A stretch of DNA of 32,117 nucleotides, from positions 1-32,117 of IMG/VR virus record IMGVR_UViG_3300034356_001283. One strand, written 5' to 3'. Every line of letters begins with the position of its first letter. Positions within the stretch are counted from its first letter, which is position 1. A program made the translations under genes and the position numbers. Under the pieces are notes generated by a model. It saw nothing but the letters and a program-made list of their open reading frames with translations. It did no database searches and was not told the origin of the DNA. Shown in pieces: positions 13,440-22,021 of this stretch. The DNA is from a virus.

Positions 13440-14057
13440 CTAGTAAATATTAGTTACTATACCATCTTGGACGGTAATACTAAAACCATCTATAGACGTA
13501 AATGTTCCACTTGCTCCATTTCCAACAATAACATTACCAGACACTTGAACACTTCCTGTAATATTAGTTTGTGCTTCAATATGCACACCTTTCGGTGCTT
13601 TCATTTTAATGCTTGTTGGATTTAATGCAAAAGTAGTTGCTAAATTTTTATCGGCATAAATAGTTACTGAAGTAGAGTCTACATTTACCCAATAAACATT
13701 ACCAAACGGAATAAACACTAATGCTGATAAATTTCCTTGTAAAACAAGTGATGAAGCATTATCACCTTGCCCACTCATGGCTGATAAACTAGCTGACGCA
13801 CTAGTTACAAAACCTTTGTCCCCTTCTTTAATAGGATAACGTATATATTCCGCACCAGCTAAAGGTACTGTTACTTGTGGCAATGTATAAGTAGTGGTGG
13901 TTTTTAATTCAAATTTAACAGTAATCATTGCGCCTTGAACTGACACAACAGAGCAAGGCAATGATTTACCGTTCATTGAATTAGCGGCATCTATCTTGCC
14001 ATCAGCAAATATATTTAATGAATTATTGAGCGGTGTTTTATAAGTATTATCACTCAT
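13440..14057 (-). CDS. baseplate spike protein (gpV/gp138-type)
   Basis: A 205-residue protein. Residues 33-115 look like an OB-fold: 'LPCSVVSVQGAMITVKFEL', 'LPQVTVPLAGAEYIRYPIKEGDKGFV', which is the pattern of phage baseplate assembly protein V / gp138 N-terminal domains. The C-terminal part (about 125-205) is short beta strands ('SVTIYADKNL..', 'SIKMKAPKGVHIEAQT', 'FTSIDGFSITVQDGIVTNIY') as in a trimeric beta-helical needle. It would pierce the outer membrane. It overlaps the hub gene by 4 bases. Confidence 0.8.
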   Translation of the reverse strand: MSDNTYKTPLNNSLNIFADGKIDAANSMNGKSLPCSVVSVQGAMITVKFELKTTTTYTLPQVTVPLAGAEYIRYPIKEGDKGFVTSASASLSAMSGQGDNASSLVLQGNLSALVFIPFGNVYWVNVDSTSVTIYADKNLATTFALNPTSIKMKAPKGVHIEAQTNITGSVQVSGNVIVGNGASGTFTSIDGFSITVQDGIVTNIY

Positions 14058-15124
14058 AATATTTCTTTAACAATAGGTAAAGATGGAGGCAATTGAATAT
14101 CTGTAACAGAACCTAAAGGCAATAATACTGGTAAAGGAGTAAATATATTTTCTTGACTAGTCAAAGCAGCATTTAAAACAGTTATCCATGCGTGAGCATC
14201 AGAACTTCTAAAGTTACCTGTATGGCGCACCATTATTACCCGTAGATTTTGACCTTGAAATACACTAGATTGCATAATACCACCTGTTATGGTTGCATTG
14301 ATAGATCCTGGTATTGTTATAATTGGCGTTGATGGTAATGTAATATAACTATTTAAGGTTATGTCTGCTCGCATCGGACAGGTTATCTGTATGGTTAGAG
14401 CATCAATCCATGTAGGTTGTCCCATAAGGTCTGTAAAATCAAGGTTTACTGTAGGTTTTCCAGCGATATTGCTATTTGTATCGTCCCACACAATTATAGT
14501 ATTTAACACTTTACTTATGGTTATTCCATTATAATCATTTCCTAAAATGTCATAACTAATGGCAGTAACAAATTGCGCCAATTGATTTAATGTTGCACAA
14601 CAATGCGTAACAGTGCTACCCAATACTAATTTAGAACTAATATTAATATCAAGATAAACCCCAGGGTAAGCTCTATTTAATGTTTGCTTTAATGCTTGTG
14701 CTAAAGATTGACCTTTTTGCCATTCAATAACAATATTAGATGGATTATATTTAGTACCTGTATCAGACTCGATAATCATATCAAGTGTCATAGCTGTGCC
14801 AATCCAGTTGGCAAAAGAACGAACAACACGACCACCAGCTATTAATCCAGCTTGTTGTGGCTTTGCTAATGGCAATCCTTTTTGAAATCCTGCCCATATT
14901 AAAACACTATTGCCAGTTAATTGTGCCGCTTGAGATATATCTTCAATTGGAATACCCCAAACTCTTACATAAGAAGCATTTGTAGCAACATCATAACTAA
15001 CAACTTGCAAGTCAAATTCTACATTCAAAGCAGACATGAGCGGATTGCCAAGTCTGTCTTGGCTGTTATAACTTTTGTATTGAACGCCTTGAGAATTAAA
15101 AAGCTGAATACTGTAGTATCTCAA
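14054..15124 (-). CDS. baseplate hub protein
   Basis: A 356-residue protein just upstream of the spike gene and downstream of the baseplate-plug gene. The N-terminus 'ALNVEFDLQVVSYDVATNASYVRVWGIP' and 'GNSVLIWAGFQKGLPL...QAGLIAGGRVV' are the signature of hub proteins in this myovirus group (role of Mu gp44 / T4 gp27: a ring that joins tail tube and spike). The rest alternates alpha and beta segments ('KGQSLAQALKQTLNRAYPGV', 'DILGNDYNGITISKVLNTIIVWD'). ATGA overlap with the preceding gene. Confidence 0.78.
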   Translation of the reverse strand: MRYYSIQLFNSQGVQYKSYNSQDRLGNPLMSALNVEFDLQVVSYDVATNASYVRVWGIPIEDISQAAQLTGNSVLIWAGFQKGLPLAKPQQAGLIAGGRVVRSFANWIGTAMTLDMIIESDTGTKYNPSNIVIEWQKGQSLAQALKQTLNRAYPGVYLDINISSKLVLGSTVTHCCATLNQLAQFVTAISYDILGNDYNGITISKVLNTIIVWDDTNSNIAGKPTVNLDFTDLMGQPTWIDALTIQITCPMRADITLNSYITLPSTPIITIPGSINATITGGIMQSSVFQGQNLRVIMVRHTGNFRSSDAHAWITVLNAALTSQENIFTPLPVLLPLGSVTDIQLPPSLPIVKEIL

Positions 15125-15393
15125 CTTGTTACCTCAAAATTTCCAGAGCTATTTCGATAAACCAATTTGCTTGTAAAATAACCAGCCGTCATTGATATAT
15201 CTTGTGTGTCTGGCGAACCAATTAAAGGCAAACAAACTATCAATGTGCCATATAGATCGCTAATATTTATATAATACCGTTGACCGTACACATTCCAATT
15301 AACAAGAACTGTGTAAGTTTGACCATCTAAAATAGGTTGAAAGCTATAATTGGAAAGTGCATTTGGATTAAAGGTAAAGTAATTGATCGTCAT
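15121..15393 (-). CDS. baseplate plug / DUF6983-like protein
   Basis: A 90-residue protein starting at ATG 15393, which overlaps the upstream stop as TAATG; a start at 15423 would read 10 codons of the neighbour's frame. 'FQPILDGQTYTVLVNWNVYGQRYYINISDLYGTLIVCLPLIGS' matches the small beta-barrel proteins with 'Y...W...gqRyYi.i.d..G' placed before the hub in these phages, where they are called baseplate plug or tail proteins. It is small, lacks catalytic motifs and is probably structural. Confidence 0.7.
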   Translation of the reverse strand: MTINYFTFNPNALSNYSFQPILDGQTYTVLVNWNVYGQRYYINISDLYGTLIVCLPLIGSPDTQDISMTAGYFTSKLVYRNSSGNFEVTS

Positions 15394-16043
15394 TAAATTA
15401 TTTCCCCAAGTAATCCCGACCATGTTGGATTGCCAATAATCGGTAATCCACCTTCTAAAGATTGCATAAAAGCACTAAAAGCTCCTGCATCTTCAAGTGT
15501 TATTAATGGCTGTACAAAATCAAAACGCCATGCTGTTTGCACTTGATTAGATTCACCACCTGTTGCATCAGTCATTGCGCTTAATATACAACCAGTGTAA
15601 ATATAAGATGGTGTAGCAATACTATATGTGCCTCCACTTTGATGGTGATAATCTAATGTTTTCTTTAACGCAGATATTGTTGCTAATTTAGTAGCATAGC
15701 CACCTGTTTTTTGAGCAGGACATATCATCAACATGGATATATTATTAGGCTGTTTAATGATCGCATTAGCCGCAATAATCTGATTAGCAAACGGATAGCT
15801 TCCTATTTCATTTCTAATCAATGTAGAGCCGCTTAGTGGCATCCAGTGAGCAAAATACTGGTCAATATTAGTTAGTGCATCTAAACCATTACCTTGCAAT
15901 AAACCTGCAATTAGACCTGTTGCTTCAGTTAATGCTACTATTGGCAACATACCACCTGGTATTAATTTTGCAATACCATTTGTTAAGATGACAGGTGAAA
16001 TCTCATAACCAAGTCTAAATACTGTGCGTAATGCTGTACTCAT
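15393..16043 (-). CDS. conserved tail or baseplate protein after tape measure
   Basis: A 216-residue protein opening with 'RLGYEISPVILTNGIAKLIPGGMLPIV', an N-terminal signature I associate with proteins that follow the tape measure in DUF3383-type myoviruses. It then has 'DALTNIDQYFAHWMPLSGSTLI' and 'ISALKKTLDYHHQSGGTYSIATPSYIYTGCILSAMTD'. Content is mixed alpha/beta. The context predicts a role at the tail tip. It touches the tape measure gene directly. Function is inferred from position only. Confidence 0.65.
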   Translation of the reverse strand: MSTALRTVFRLGYEISPVILTNGIAKLIPGGMLPIVALTEATGLIAGLLQGNGLDALTNIDQYFAHWMPLSGSTLIRNEIGSYPFANQIIAANAIIKQPNNISMLMICPAQKTGGYATKLATISALKKTLDYHHQSGGTYSIATPSYIYTGCILSAMTDATGGESNQVQTAWRFDFVQPLITLEDAGAFSAFMQSLEGGLPIIGNPTWSGLLGEII

Positions 16044-18257
16044 TTATTGTCCTCTGACTTGCGATGCAATTGTTGCACCTGTCGCATTATAATTAGCTGG
16101 TATTTGCGATGTTACATTAAGGTTGATTGTTGTAGGCTGTTGGATAACATTATTTTTCCAATTTAATGGAGGCAACATATTTGCAGGCGCATTTTGATAA
16201 CGATCAATTGTAAGATCGGTAATTCCCCTAAGAATACTGCTTATAAATGCAGATGATATATCTACCATTCCTTCTGTAAGGATATTAGCTCTATTAGATG
16301 ATCCACTATCTTTAGTAAATTCATTATTTTTATTAAATTCATTTACTTTATTAAATTCATTATTTTTATTAAATTCATTTACTTTATTAAATTCATTATT
16401 TTTATTAAATTCATTTACTTTATTAAATTCATTATTTTTATTAAATTCATTTACTTTATTAAATTCATTATTTTTAGTAAATTCATTTACTTTATTAAAT
16501 TCATTATTTTTAGTAAATTCATTTACTTTATTAAATTCATTATTTTTAGTAAATTCATTTACTTTATTAAATTCATTTGACATAGAATTACTTGCAAGAT
16601 CGGTAACTTTCCCAAGAATACTACTTACAAATGCAGAAGATATATCATATGCCCCACCAGCAAGAATCTCACCCATATAAGAATCATTGTTTTTAGTAAA
16701 TTCATTATCTTTAGTAAATTTATTTACTTTATCTCTACCCATGTACGCCATGCCTTCAGAACCTTCAACGCTTGGAGTTCCAGTTTTTGACAAACCTTCA
16801 TGGTGATAATAGTATAATTGTGCTGACGATAGATCGCCCCATTTTTTCAGTGCATCTGAGGCTTTTTTAGCAGTAGCAATGATTGAAGAATCAACATCAG
16901 TAGGATCGGTTAATCCATAAGTTTCTTGCGTAGCTTTTGTAAATTGACCTAATCCTTCAGCAGTGGATTTTGGATTTTTTGCAGTTGGTATCCAACGTGA
17001 TTCAAGAGTAATAACATCATTTAAATAACCAGAAGGAAGTCCGTACTGCTTTTCAAGTTCCGCAAGCATTGGTGCTTTTTCTTTAGCTAATGCTTTTCCT
17101 TCAGGAGATACAACTAAATCTTTTCCACCACCTTTTATTGATTCAGTTGGTTCTTTCTTTTCAGTAGTCCAGCCAAAAAAGTCAGCAACACTTCTTACGC
17201 CAGCTTCAAAATCTTTAAGAGATTTAAGTAATTGTCCTGTTGCAATGTAATCAGCTACACCTTTAATTCCTTCACCTAATGCAACAATAGATTCTTTAAA
17301 AGTACCAGTGTTCATTGCATCTTTTGCAAATGCTGAAAATTCAGTTATTAAAGTAGTAATTTGAGGAGCAAGATCAGTCGTCAATCTTTTTAAATCTTGG
17401 GTAAATTTATCAATTTCTACTGTAAATGCAGTATTTAATTTAGCATAAGCTTCTTGTTGCTTATCAGTAAGATTTAATGATTCAGCATTTTTATTTGCTA
17501 ATTCTAGTAATGTATTGATAAATTCATTTGAATTATTTTTTAATGATTTAATAGCGTCCATGCTAAATAAATCAGTAATTTTATTTGCTTCCATAAATTG
17601 CTTTAAAGCAATATCACTTCCACCTACTTTAGTTAATTCCGATTTTAGCTTGGGAATCATAGCAAGCATCATTTCAGTAGGTGTTTTGCCTATGCGTTCT
17701 TCTTGCGATAGCATACCTAATGATACGCTTTTACTAATATCAGTAGCCGCTTCAGCAAAATTAGCTAATGTAGTATTGACATCAAGTAATGGAGATAACG
17801 TATCTTGTAAAGCTTTCATTTGCCCTACATTAACGCCTAACTCTTTTGATCGTCTAAACTCATCCTGAGTTTCTTTAGCACCACGCATATAGCCAAAACT
17901 AGCACCAGCAACAACACCTGTTCCTATACCTAGACTCCATTTTGCTAATGTTGCACTGAATGACCCAACAGAAGATGTAAAGTTTTTTAAACCTTCTAGG
18001 CTATCTTTACGAGATTTGCTTTCTTGTTTTCTATGAGTATCTGTTTCTGACCATTCCTTTTTATCTTTTTTATGCTGTTTTTCTTTTTCAGCATTAAATT
18101 TAGTATCGGAAGTGGTAGTTGCAGATGTGGTTGTAGTTGCAGAAGTTGTAGCACCTGTAGGCGCATTGATGCCAATGGTTAACTTATGGGCAGTGGCTAA
18201 CCATTCTTTGAATTTGGTATCATCAATATCAATCTCAACTATGCTTTTTAATGCCAT
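16044..18257 (-). CDS. tape measure protein with transglycosylase domain and minisatellite
   Basis: A 737-residue protein that sets tail length and is ejected through the tube. Residues 1-90 are T/S- and K/E-rich. Residues 100-125 have a hydrophobic glycine-rich segment; 130-350 are helical. Residues 388-505 form a lysozyme-like transglycosylase (SLT) domain with E419 ('ITLESRW') and 'GLGQFTKATQETYG', likely to open the cell wall during entry. Residues 561-650 are seven 12-residue repeats (NEFNKVNEF(T/N)KN) plus half a unit. 'DISSAF(V/I)SSIL..(V/I)TDL' occurs before (538-554) and after (666-682) the array. The C-terminus is 'TINLNVTSQIPANYNATGATIASQV'. Confidence 0.92.
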   Translation of the reverse strand: MALKSIVEIDIDDTKFKEWLATAHKLTIGINAPTGATTSATTTTSATTTSDTKFNAEKEKQHKKDKKEWSETDTHRKQESKSRKDSLEGLKNFTSSVGSFSATLAKWSLGIGTGVVAGASFGYMRGAKETQDEFRRSKELGVNVGQMKALQDTLSPLLDVNTTLANFAEAATDISKSVSLGMLSQEERIGKTPTEMMLAMIPKLKSELTKVGGSDIALKQFMEANKITDLFSMDAIKSLKNNSNEFINTLLELANKNAESLNLTDKQQEAYAKLNTAFTVEIDKFTQDLKRLTTDLAPQITTLITEFSAFAKDAMNTGTFKESIVALGEGIKGVADYIATGQLLKSLKDFEAGVRSVADFFGWTTEKKEPTESIKGGGKDLVVSPEGKALAKEKAPMLAELEKQYGLPSGYLNDVITLESRWIPTAKNPKSTAEGLGQFTKATQETYGLTDPTDVDSSIIATAKKASDALKKWGDLSSAQLYYYHHEGLSKTGTPSVEGSEGMAYMGRDKVNKFTKDNEFTKNNDSYMGEILAGGAYDISSAFVSSILGKVTDLASNSMSNEFNKVNEFTKNNEFNKVNEFTKNNEFNKVNEFTKNNEFNKVNEFNKNNEFNKVNEFNKNNEFNKVNEFNKNNEFNKVNEFNKNNEFTKDSGSSNRANILTEGMVDISSAFISSILRGITDLTIDRYQNAPANMLPPLNWKNNVIQQPTTINLNVTSQIPANYNATGATIASQVRGQ
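16212..16262 (-). repeat. duplicated tape-measure module, distal copy
   Basis: Encodes DISSAFISSILRGITDL (residues 666-682). It is similar at DNA and protein level to 16596-16646 (residues 538-554, DISSAFVSSILGKVTDL). The two copies flank the 36-bp repeat array. Confidence 0.8.
16326..16577 (-). repeat. 36-bp minisatellite, seven copies, in frame
   Basis: Seven units of 36 bp (12 codons) in tandem encode NEFNKVNEFTKN or NEFNKVNEFNKN. Units differ mostly by a single base, ACT versus AAT at the tenth codon: the three N-terminal units carry T and the four C-terminal units carry N. A half unit follows (16308-16325) and a diverged relative lies at 16689-16730. The high DNA identity points to recent unequal exchange or slippage. 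Confidence 0.92.
16596..16646 (-). repeat. duplicated tape-measure module, proximal copy
   Basis: Encodes DISSAFVSSILGKVTDL (residues 538-554). It lies immediately upstream of the minisatellite in reading direction and is preceded by a diverged NKFTKDNEFTKN unit (16689-16730), so the order repeat-module-repeats-module is seen. Confidence 0.8.
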
Positions 18258-18553
18258 TAATAAAACCTACTTGATTTTAATTGATTAATAATATGCCTCT
18301 GCCTGAACTCTTGTGCAGAACTATAGTGTATATCATATTGCTCAAAAAACTCAGTAAAACCAGATTCACAAATCCAGTCTAAGATGGAACTAACGAGATG
18401 ATCTCCATCTCTCCAAAATTCTCTACCTCTGTCGATGTCGGCAAGTAATGAGTGTATTCCGTAGAATTTAACAATGTAGTTTGCACACCCCACATTGAGA
18501 GCAAGCCTAGAACCCCACTCAGGTTCTCTTTCCTGTGCATTGCCCCACAACAT
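18257..18553 (-). CDS. tail assembly chaperone, downstream frame (probable frameshift product)
   Basis: A 98-codon frame if counted from its first ATG (18553), open from 18580. Protein-like features include 'EPEWGSRLALNVGCANYIVKFYG', 'LLADIDRGREFWRDGDHLVSSILDWICESGFTEFFEQYD' and a basic end. It overlaps 175 bases of the preceding gene in the -1 frame and has no ribosome binding site before its ATG. The arrangement, just before the tape measure, is that of the gpG/gpGT pair, where a -1 shift makes a longer chaperone. So this frame is most likely the C-terminal extension rather than an independent protein. Confidence 0.65.
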   Translation of the reverse strand: MLWGNAQEREPEWGSRLALNVGCANYIVKFYGIHSLLADIDRGREFWRDGDHLVSSILDWICESGFTEFFEQYDIHYSSAQEFRQRHIINQLKSSRFY

Positions 18554-18939
18554 GTAAAATATACAAGTACGTTGTCCACCTCACTTGCATCTTGATTATT
18601 TATCAATTTTTGTTGTAAAGCATCATAATAAGGGATAGTTTCCCAACCTTTATTCGATGGCATTACGATATTTGTTAATCGTCTAATTTCGTTAATTAGA
18701 CCTTTTTCAACACTTTCTAATTCGCCTAAGTCCTTAGCACATTTTTTTAATAAAAGCCCTGCCACTCTAGGCGCAGCTACATGACTAAGACCTTGCGAAT
18801 ATATCTCAGAAAAAGTTTTTGATATAACTAAAAAATACTTTTCAAAAACTTCAAAACTGATAGGTGTAGAGTGAACAAAACACTCCACACCATCAATATC
18901 AACAGGGACAACGATATTCATTGCCTTATTGATTTTCAT
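18379..18939 (-). CDS. tail assembly chaperone, upstream frame (gpG-like)
   Basis: A 186-residue protein from ATG 18939, just after the tube gene's stop. Residues 1-35 are beta ('INKAMNIVVPVDIDGVECFVHSTPISFEVFEKYF'), then helices ('SEIYSQGLSHVAAPRVAGLLLKKCA', 'GLINEIRRLTNIVMPSNKGWETIPYYDAL'), ending 'DNVLVYFTCCGA'. After that the zero frame becomes irregular (HRKENLSGVLG...), while the -1 frame looks genuine. Position between tube and tape measure, and the two-frame structure, identify the chaperone of tail assembly that keeps the tape measure soluble. The last 60 codons may be the rarely used or normal end. Confidence 0.75.
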   Translation of the reverse strand: MKINKAMNIVVPVDIDGVECFVHSTPISFEVFEKYFLVISKTFSEIYSQGLSHVAAPRVAGLLLKKCAKDLGELESVEKGLINEIRRLTNIVMPSNKGWETIPYYDALQQKLINNQDASEVDNVLVYFTCCGAMHRKENLSGVLGLLSMWGVQTTLLNSTEYTHYLPTSTEVENFGEMEIISLVPS

Positions 18940-18941
18940 AT

Positions 18942-19388
18942 TTATACAAGATTCCAAAGGTTATTGTTGATGTTGTAAATACCTTTTACAGTAATTGCAA
19001 CTTCAGCAGTTGTTCCATTGAACGCCATATCAGCAACAGATTCTATTGCACAATTGACCAACTTGTAAGATGGAAATGCTAATGTATCAGAAGATACAAC
19101 AATATCACCTAACAAAGTAGTATTTTCCATCTGTGTTTTCCACAAAGATGCAATACCATTTGTTTTTAAAGTGCTTATAACAACAGTCACCAATTGATAT
19201 GGTTCAGGTGCAGTAACTGAACCCGTCATTGTATCAATATAAGTTGTTGCTACACCTTGCAGTGCTAAAGATATACCTGTTTTACCAAGATAGGGAGCGG
19301 TAACAGTTAGATTAGGTATGTTGGTAACAACAACACTTCCCCGTAATCTGTTAAGCGTACCCTGAGCTATTAAAGGATTACTTGCCAT
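18942..19388 (-). CDS. tail tube protein
   Basis: A 148-residue protein directly downstream of the sheath gene. 'GSVVVTNIPNLTVTAPYLGKTGISLALQGVATTYIDTMTGSVTAPEPYQLVTVVISTLKTNGIASLWKTQ' and 'TAEVAITVKGIYNINNNLWNLV' show the beta-sandwich pattern and size of inner tail tube proteins in DUF3383-sheath myoviruses (roughly 150 residues, often DUF3277-like). Its rings form the channel for DNA and the tape measure. Assigned by context and composition. Confidence 0.82.
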   Translation of the reverse strand: MASNPLIAQGTLNRLRGSVVVTNIPNLTVTAPYLGKTGISLALQGVATTYIDTMTGSVTAPEPYQLVTVVISTLKTNGIASLWKTQMENTTLLGDIVVSSDTLAFPSYKLVNCAIESVADMAFNGTTAEVAITVKGIYNINNNLWNLV

Positions 19389-19400
19389 GATTTATATGTC

Positions 19401-20699
19401 CTATGGTGCAAGGTTAGAGATTACAAGATTAAATGTAATCGTCAAGAACCCTTGTTGGGTACTGATAGTTACTGATAATCCATTATATATACCATTAGCA
19501 TAATCTGCTGGATTGGCAGTTGTATAATCAACATAAGAAGTAGCATTAACAACTGGTGTCCCACCTAGCATACCAAAAGATACGCCATTATTAATAATAC
19601 TTTGTAATGATGCTTGTAATCTGTTAATACCATTTTGATTATAATACAAAGGATTAACTGCACTATTAGAGCCATTGATAATAGCCGCTGCTAATGCCAT
19701 CTTACCGTTAATGTACACCCAATCAACCGAGTAGTTATGTTGAATAGATGAACCATCAGCCATTACACCTTTTTTCAGTATAACATTTGATAAACCACCT
19801 TCAGCACCAGAAGCCATGTAATTAACTTTAGCAGTTTCCATTGTTGGAATAGAAGTGCTATTTACACCCCATGCTGTTAATCCATACATGAATTGATAAG
19901 CCGCTTGTGTAACTAAATTAGTTGCACTTGGAGCATAACCTATCATTAAATGAAATGGTGCGGCTGAGGATACTTCCGTTAAAGCCGCTGTTGGTGAAGT
20001 AGACACCATAACAACTGATTTAACTCCATTATAAGTTGCCCATGTAGAAGCAGTAACTGGTAAGAAGAAATAAACCGCTGTTGATACGCTTGTGTACTGA
20101 TTTACAAAAGCAAGTGTAGTCGCTTCAGCGTCCCATAATACAGGTAACAAATAAGCATAAACTATACCAGCATTAGCTGTAATCCATGCTTGTAACGCTG
20201 TTACACCAGCTGCCGCTGTTCCAGAACCTAATTCCAATACATATACACTACCAGCAGTACCTTGTGCAAAAAATGTAGCCACTGAATTAGTCAATAAGCC
20301 AGCATTATAATTAGTTACTGTACCTTGTACTGTAGAAACGCCAGGGTTTACAGCTAACGCATAAGTAAATATTGTAGAGCTTGTAACAGTTATATCATAA
20401 GTACCGTTATAGGCAGTTGGCGCAACACCAGCAATAGTTGCTGATATAGGATTTGCACTAATTGGATAACCATGACCACCTGATACCGTAGCAGTAACAA
20501 CGCCAGTAGCCCAAGTCATTGAAGTTATAGCTTTAGGTGTGGCTAATATTGCAGTTAATGATGAAGCGCTAGTTAATAGAGTATAAGTACCAGATGAAGT
20601 TGTAGTTCCACCTTGCGTTACTATCGCTCCGGTTGCTTGTAAGGTACTAGGGGCAGATGCCGCCTGTACGCTTACATTTACATTTACTATATTACTCAT
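19401..20699 (-). CDS. tail sheath protein (DUF3383 family)
   Basis: A 432-residue contractile sheath subunit. The N-terminus 'VNVNVSVQAASAPSTLQATGAIVTQGGT' and the block 'FFAQGTAGSVYVLELG', then 'ITANAGIVYAYLLPVLWDAEATTLAFVNQYTSVSTAVYFFLPV' (the DUF3383 signature) are followed by 'AAPFHLMIGYAPSATNLVTQAAYQFMYGLTAWG' and a C-terminal 'VDWVYINGKMALAAAIINGSN...NNGVSFGMLGG'. The presence of this gene shows that the tail contracts. A residue 60-125 beta insertion resembles an Ig-like decoration. Followed by the tube gene after 12 bases. Confidence 0.93.
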   Translation of the reverse strand: MSNIVNVNVSVQAASAPSTLQATGAIVTQGGTTTSSGTYTLLTSASSLTAILATPKAITSMTWATGVVTATVSGGHGYPISANPISATIAGVAPTAYNGTYDITVTSSTIFTYALAVNPGVSTVQGTVTNYNAGLLTNSVATFFAQGTAGSVYVLELGSGTAAAGVTALQAWITANAGIVYAYLLPVLWDAEATTLAFVNQYTSVSTAVYFFLPVTASTWATYNGVKSVVMVSTSPTAALTEVSSAAPFHLMIGYAPSATNLVTQAAYQFMYGLTAWGVNSTSIPTMETAKVNYMASGAEGGLSNVILKKGVMADGSSIQHNYSVDWVYINGKMALAAAIINGSNSAVNPLYYNQNGINRLQASLQSIINNGVSFGMLGGTPVVNATSYVDYTTANPADYANGIYNGLSVTISTQQGFLTITFNLVISNLAP

Positions 20700-20709
20700 T
20701 ATCTAATCC

Positions 20710-21066
20710 TTAGACGTAAGAGATGGAAAGAACTTGACCAGTACCAGGTGTTACAACTAAGCCAAGAGCAATTGGAAAATCAAGCTCATAAATACCAACA
20801 GTGTTTGGAATGTTGAATATTAAATTAGCCGCTGCAACACCACCAGTAGTAGCAACATCGCTTATTTTACCTGGTGCTGAACCAGCAGTTAATACAACAA
20901 CTTTAGCTACTCTACCTACGCCAACTTTAACTAAAGCCAATGCAGTTACGTTTAAAGAAGAACTAAGGCTTCCAGCAACTAATAAAGATTTACCGTTAGC
21001 ATCTAATACAAGTGGTGCTAATGCGTTAGATTGGTTTTTTGATACATAATATGGTGATTGTGGCAT
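20710..21066 (-). CDS. small virion protein before the sheath
   Basis: A 118-residue neutral, beta-rich protein: 'LAPLVLDANGKSLLVAGSLSSSLNVTALALVKVGVGRVAKVVVLTAGSAPGKISD' and 'NLIFNIPNTVGIYELDFPIALGLVVTPGTGQVLSISYV'. The pattern, many G/A/V and few charges, is typical of small decoration or tail proteins, often with the 'G.v.ki.v...g..pG.i.D' layout. It lies between the tail-terminator candidate and the sheath. Function is likely structural, not certain. Confidence 0.65.
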   Translation of the reverse strand: MPQSPYYVSKNQSNALAPLVLDANGKSLLVAGSLSSSLNVTALALVKVGVGRVAKVVVLTAGSAPGKISDVATTGGVAAANLIFNIPNTVGIYELDFPIALGLVVTPGTGQVLSISYV

Positions 21067-21088
21067 TGCCTTGTCCTTGTGTTGATTA

Positions 21089-22021
21089 TTAAATAAAAGT
21101 ATAGGTTGGAATTGATGACAAAATCAATTGACGAGCTATATCTTGAGCAACAGATTGATAATAGCTTATTTCAAACTCAATTGATTTTTTCATACCTCTA
21201 ACATTTAATTCAGATTGCGTTCTTACTTCATCCTTAATAATTGGCATATTCATAATGCCAAATTTATCATTCAAACTATTTGATAAAACATAGTCTTGAA
21301 AATCCAAAGCCACGTTATTTCGCAATCCATATATAACTATCTTAACAGTTTCTTGAATCAACTGCGAATGATTTGAAGTGCTGTCAAGATAAGGAAATGA
21401 CTGTAATGCTTTTTGTGTATTACTAAGAATATTTATAACCGCATACGGTGGTGTTAGGTTGGTTGGGACAAGATAAGCCGGATATATGGGCATTAATAAA
21501 TCTTGCGCCAACCAAATTGGTAAGCTGTTAGAAACAACCTGTGATGTATTAGCTAATTGCGCTACATCATTGATAATTTGTGACCGCATAGCTGGAAATA
21601 CAGCGTCACCATAATAGTGATACAGTCCAGATTGTTTGTAGTACATTGTTCGAGCGGTAAAACTAAACTCTAAGTTTTCAAAACTTCCCAAATACATGGA
21701 GGTTGATTCTACATAATTAAATGATTCAACTTCTTGAGTAGTTGTAAATATAACTTTTTGAACGGCTATAGTTTCATCTTCATTTTGAGATTGATTAGAG
21801 TTGTAATGCAATGATCCTTCAACTTGAATAGTGATAGGGCTTGGTGGTACATCTGCCAATAAATCAGCACGAACCCAAAACACAAAGCCATCAAGCGGTA
21901 AAATTAACTGCTTATATAAATTGAAAGTTATTAATTGGTTTTCTGATAAAGTATTTAAACCAGATGCCAATGACGCACTCATTTGTGAGCCTTGCGTTCC
22001 TGCTTGCTCTAATATGCTCAT
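21089..22021 (-). CDS. neck or tail-completion protein (hypothetical)
   Basis: A 310-residue protein. It contains 'LITFNLYKQLILPLDGFVFWVRADLL' near the N-terminus, 'IQVEGSLHYNSNQSQNEDETIAVQKVIFTT' (beta), and a C-terminal part 'TVKIVIYGLRNNVALDFQDYVLSNSLNDKFGIMNMPIIKDE' and 'EIDISYYQSVAQ'-like helices ending the protein. It sits between the head-tail connectors and the sheath, where the tail terminator and neck proteins lie in these phages. Overlaps the gene before it by 4 bases. Exact role unresolved. Confidence 0.62.
   Translation of the reverse strand: MSILEQAGTQGSQMSASLASGLNTLSENQLITFNLYKQLILPLDGFVFWVRADLLADVPPSPITIQVEGSLHYNSNQSQNEDETIAVQKVIFTTTQEVESFNYVESTSMYLGSFENLEFSFTARTMYYKQSGLYHYYGDAVFPAMRSQIINDVAQLANTSQVVSNSLPIWLAQDLLMPIYPAYLVPTNLTPPYAVINILSNTQKALQSFPYLDSTSNHSQLIQETVKIVIYGLRNNVALDFQDYVLSNSLNDKFGIMNMPIIKDEVRTQSELNVRGMKKSIEFEISYYQSVAQDIARQLILSSIPTYTFI

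Noticed and set aside
15394-15423. N-terminal extension of the baseplate plug gene to 15423
   Set aside because: The extra 10 codons read the preceding gene's end in another frame; TAATG overlap at 15391-15395 gives the likely start.
16326-16577. Regular 36-bp repeats that could be taken for a CRISPR array
   Set aside because: Units are contiguous with no unique spacers, stay in the tape measure reading frame, and encode a 12-residue repeat.
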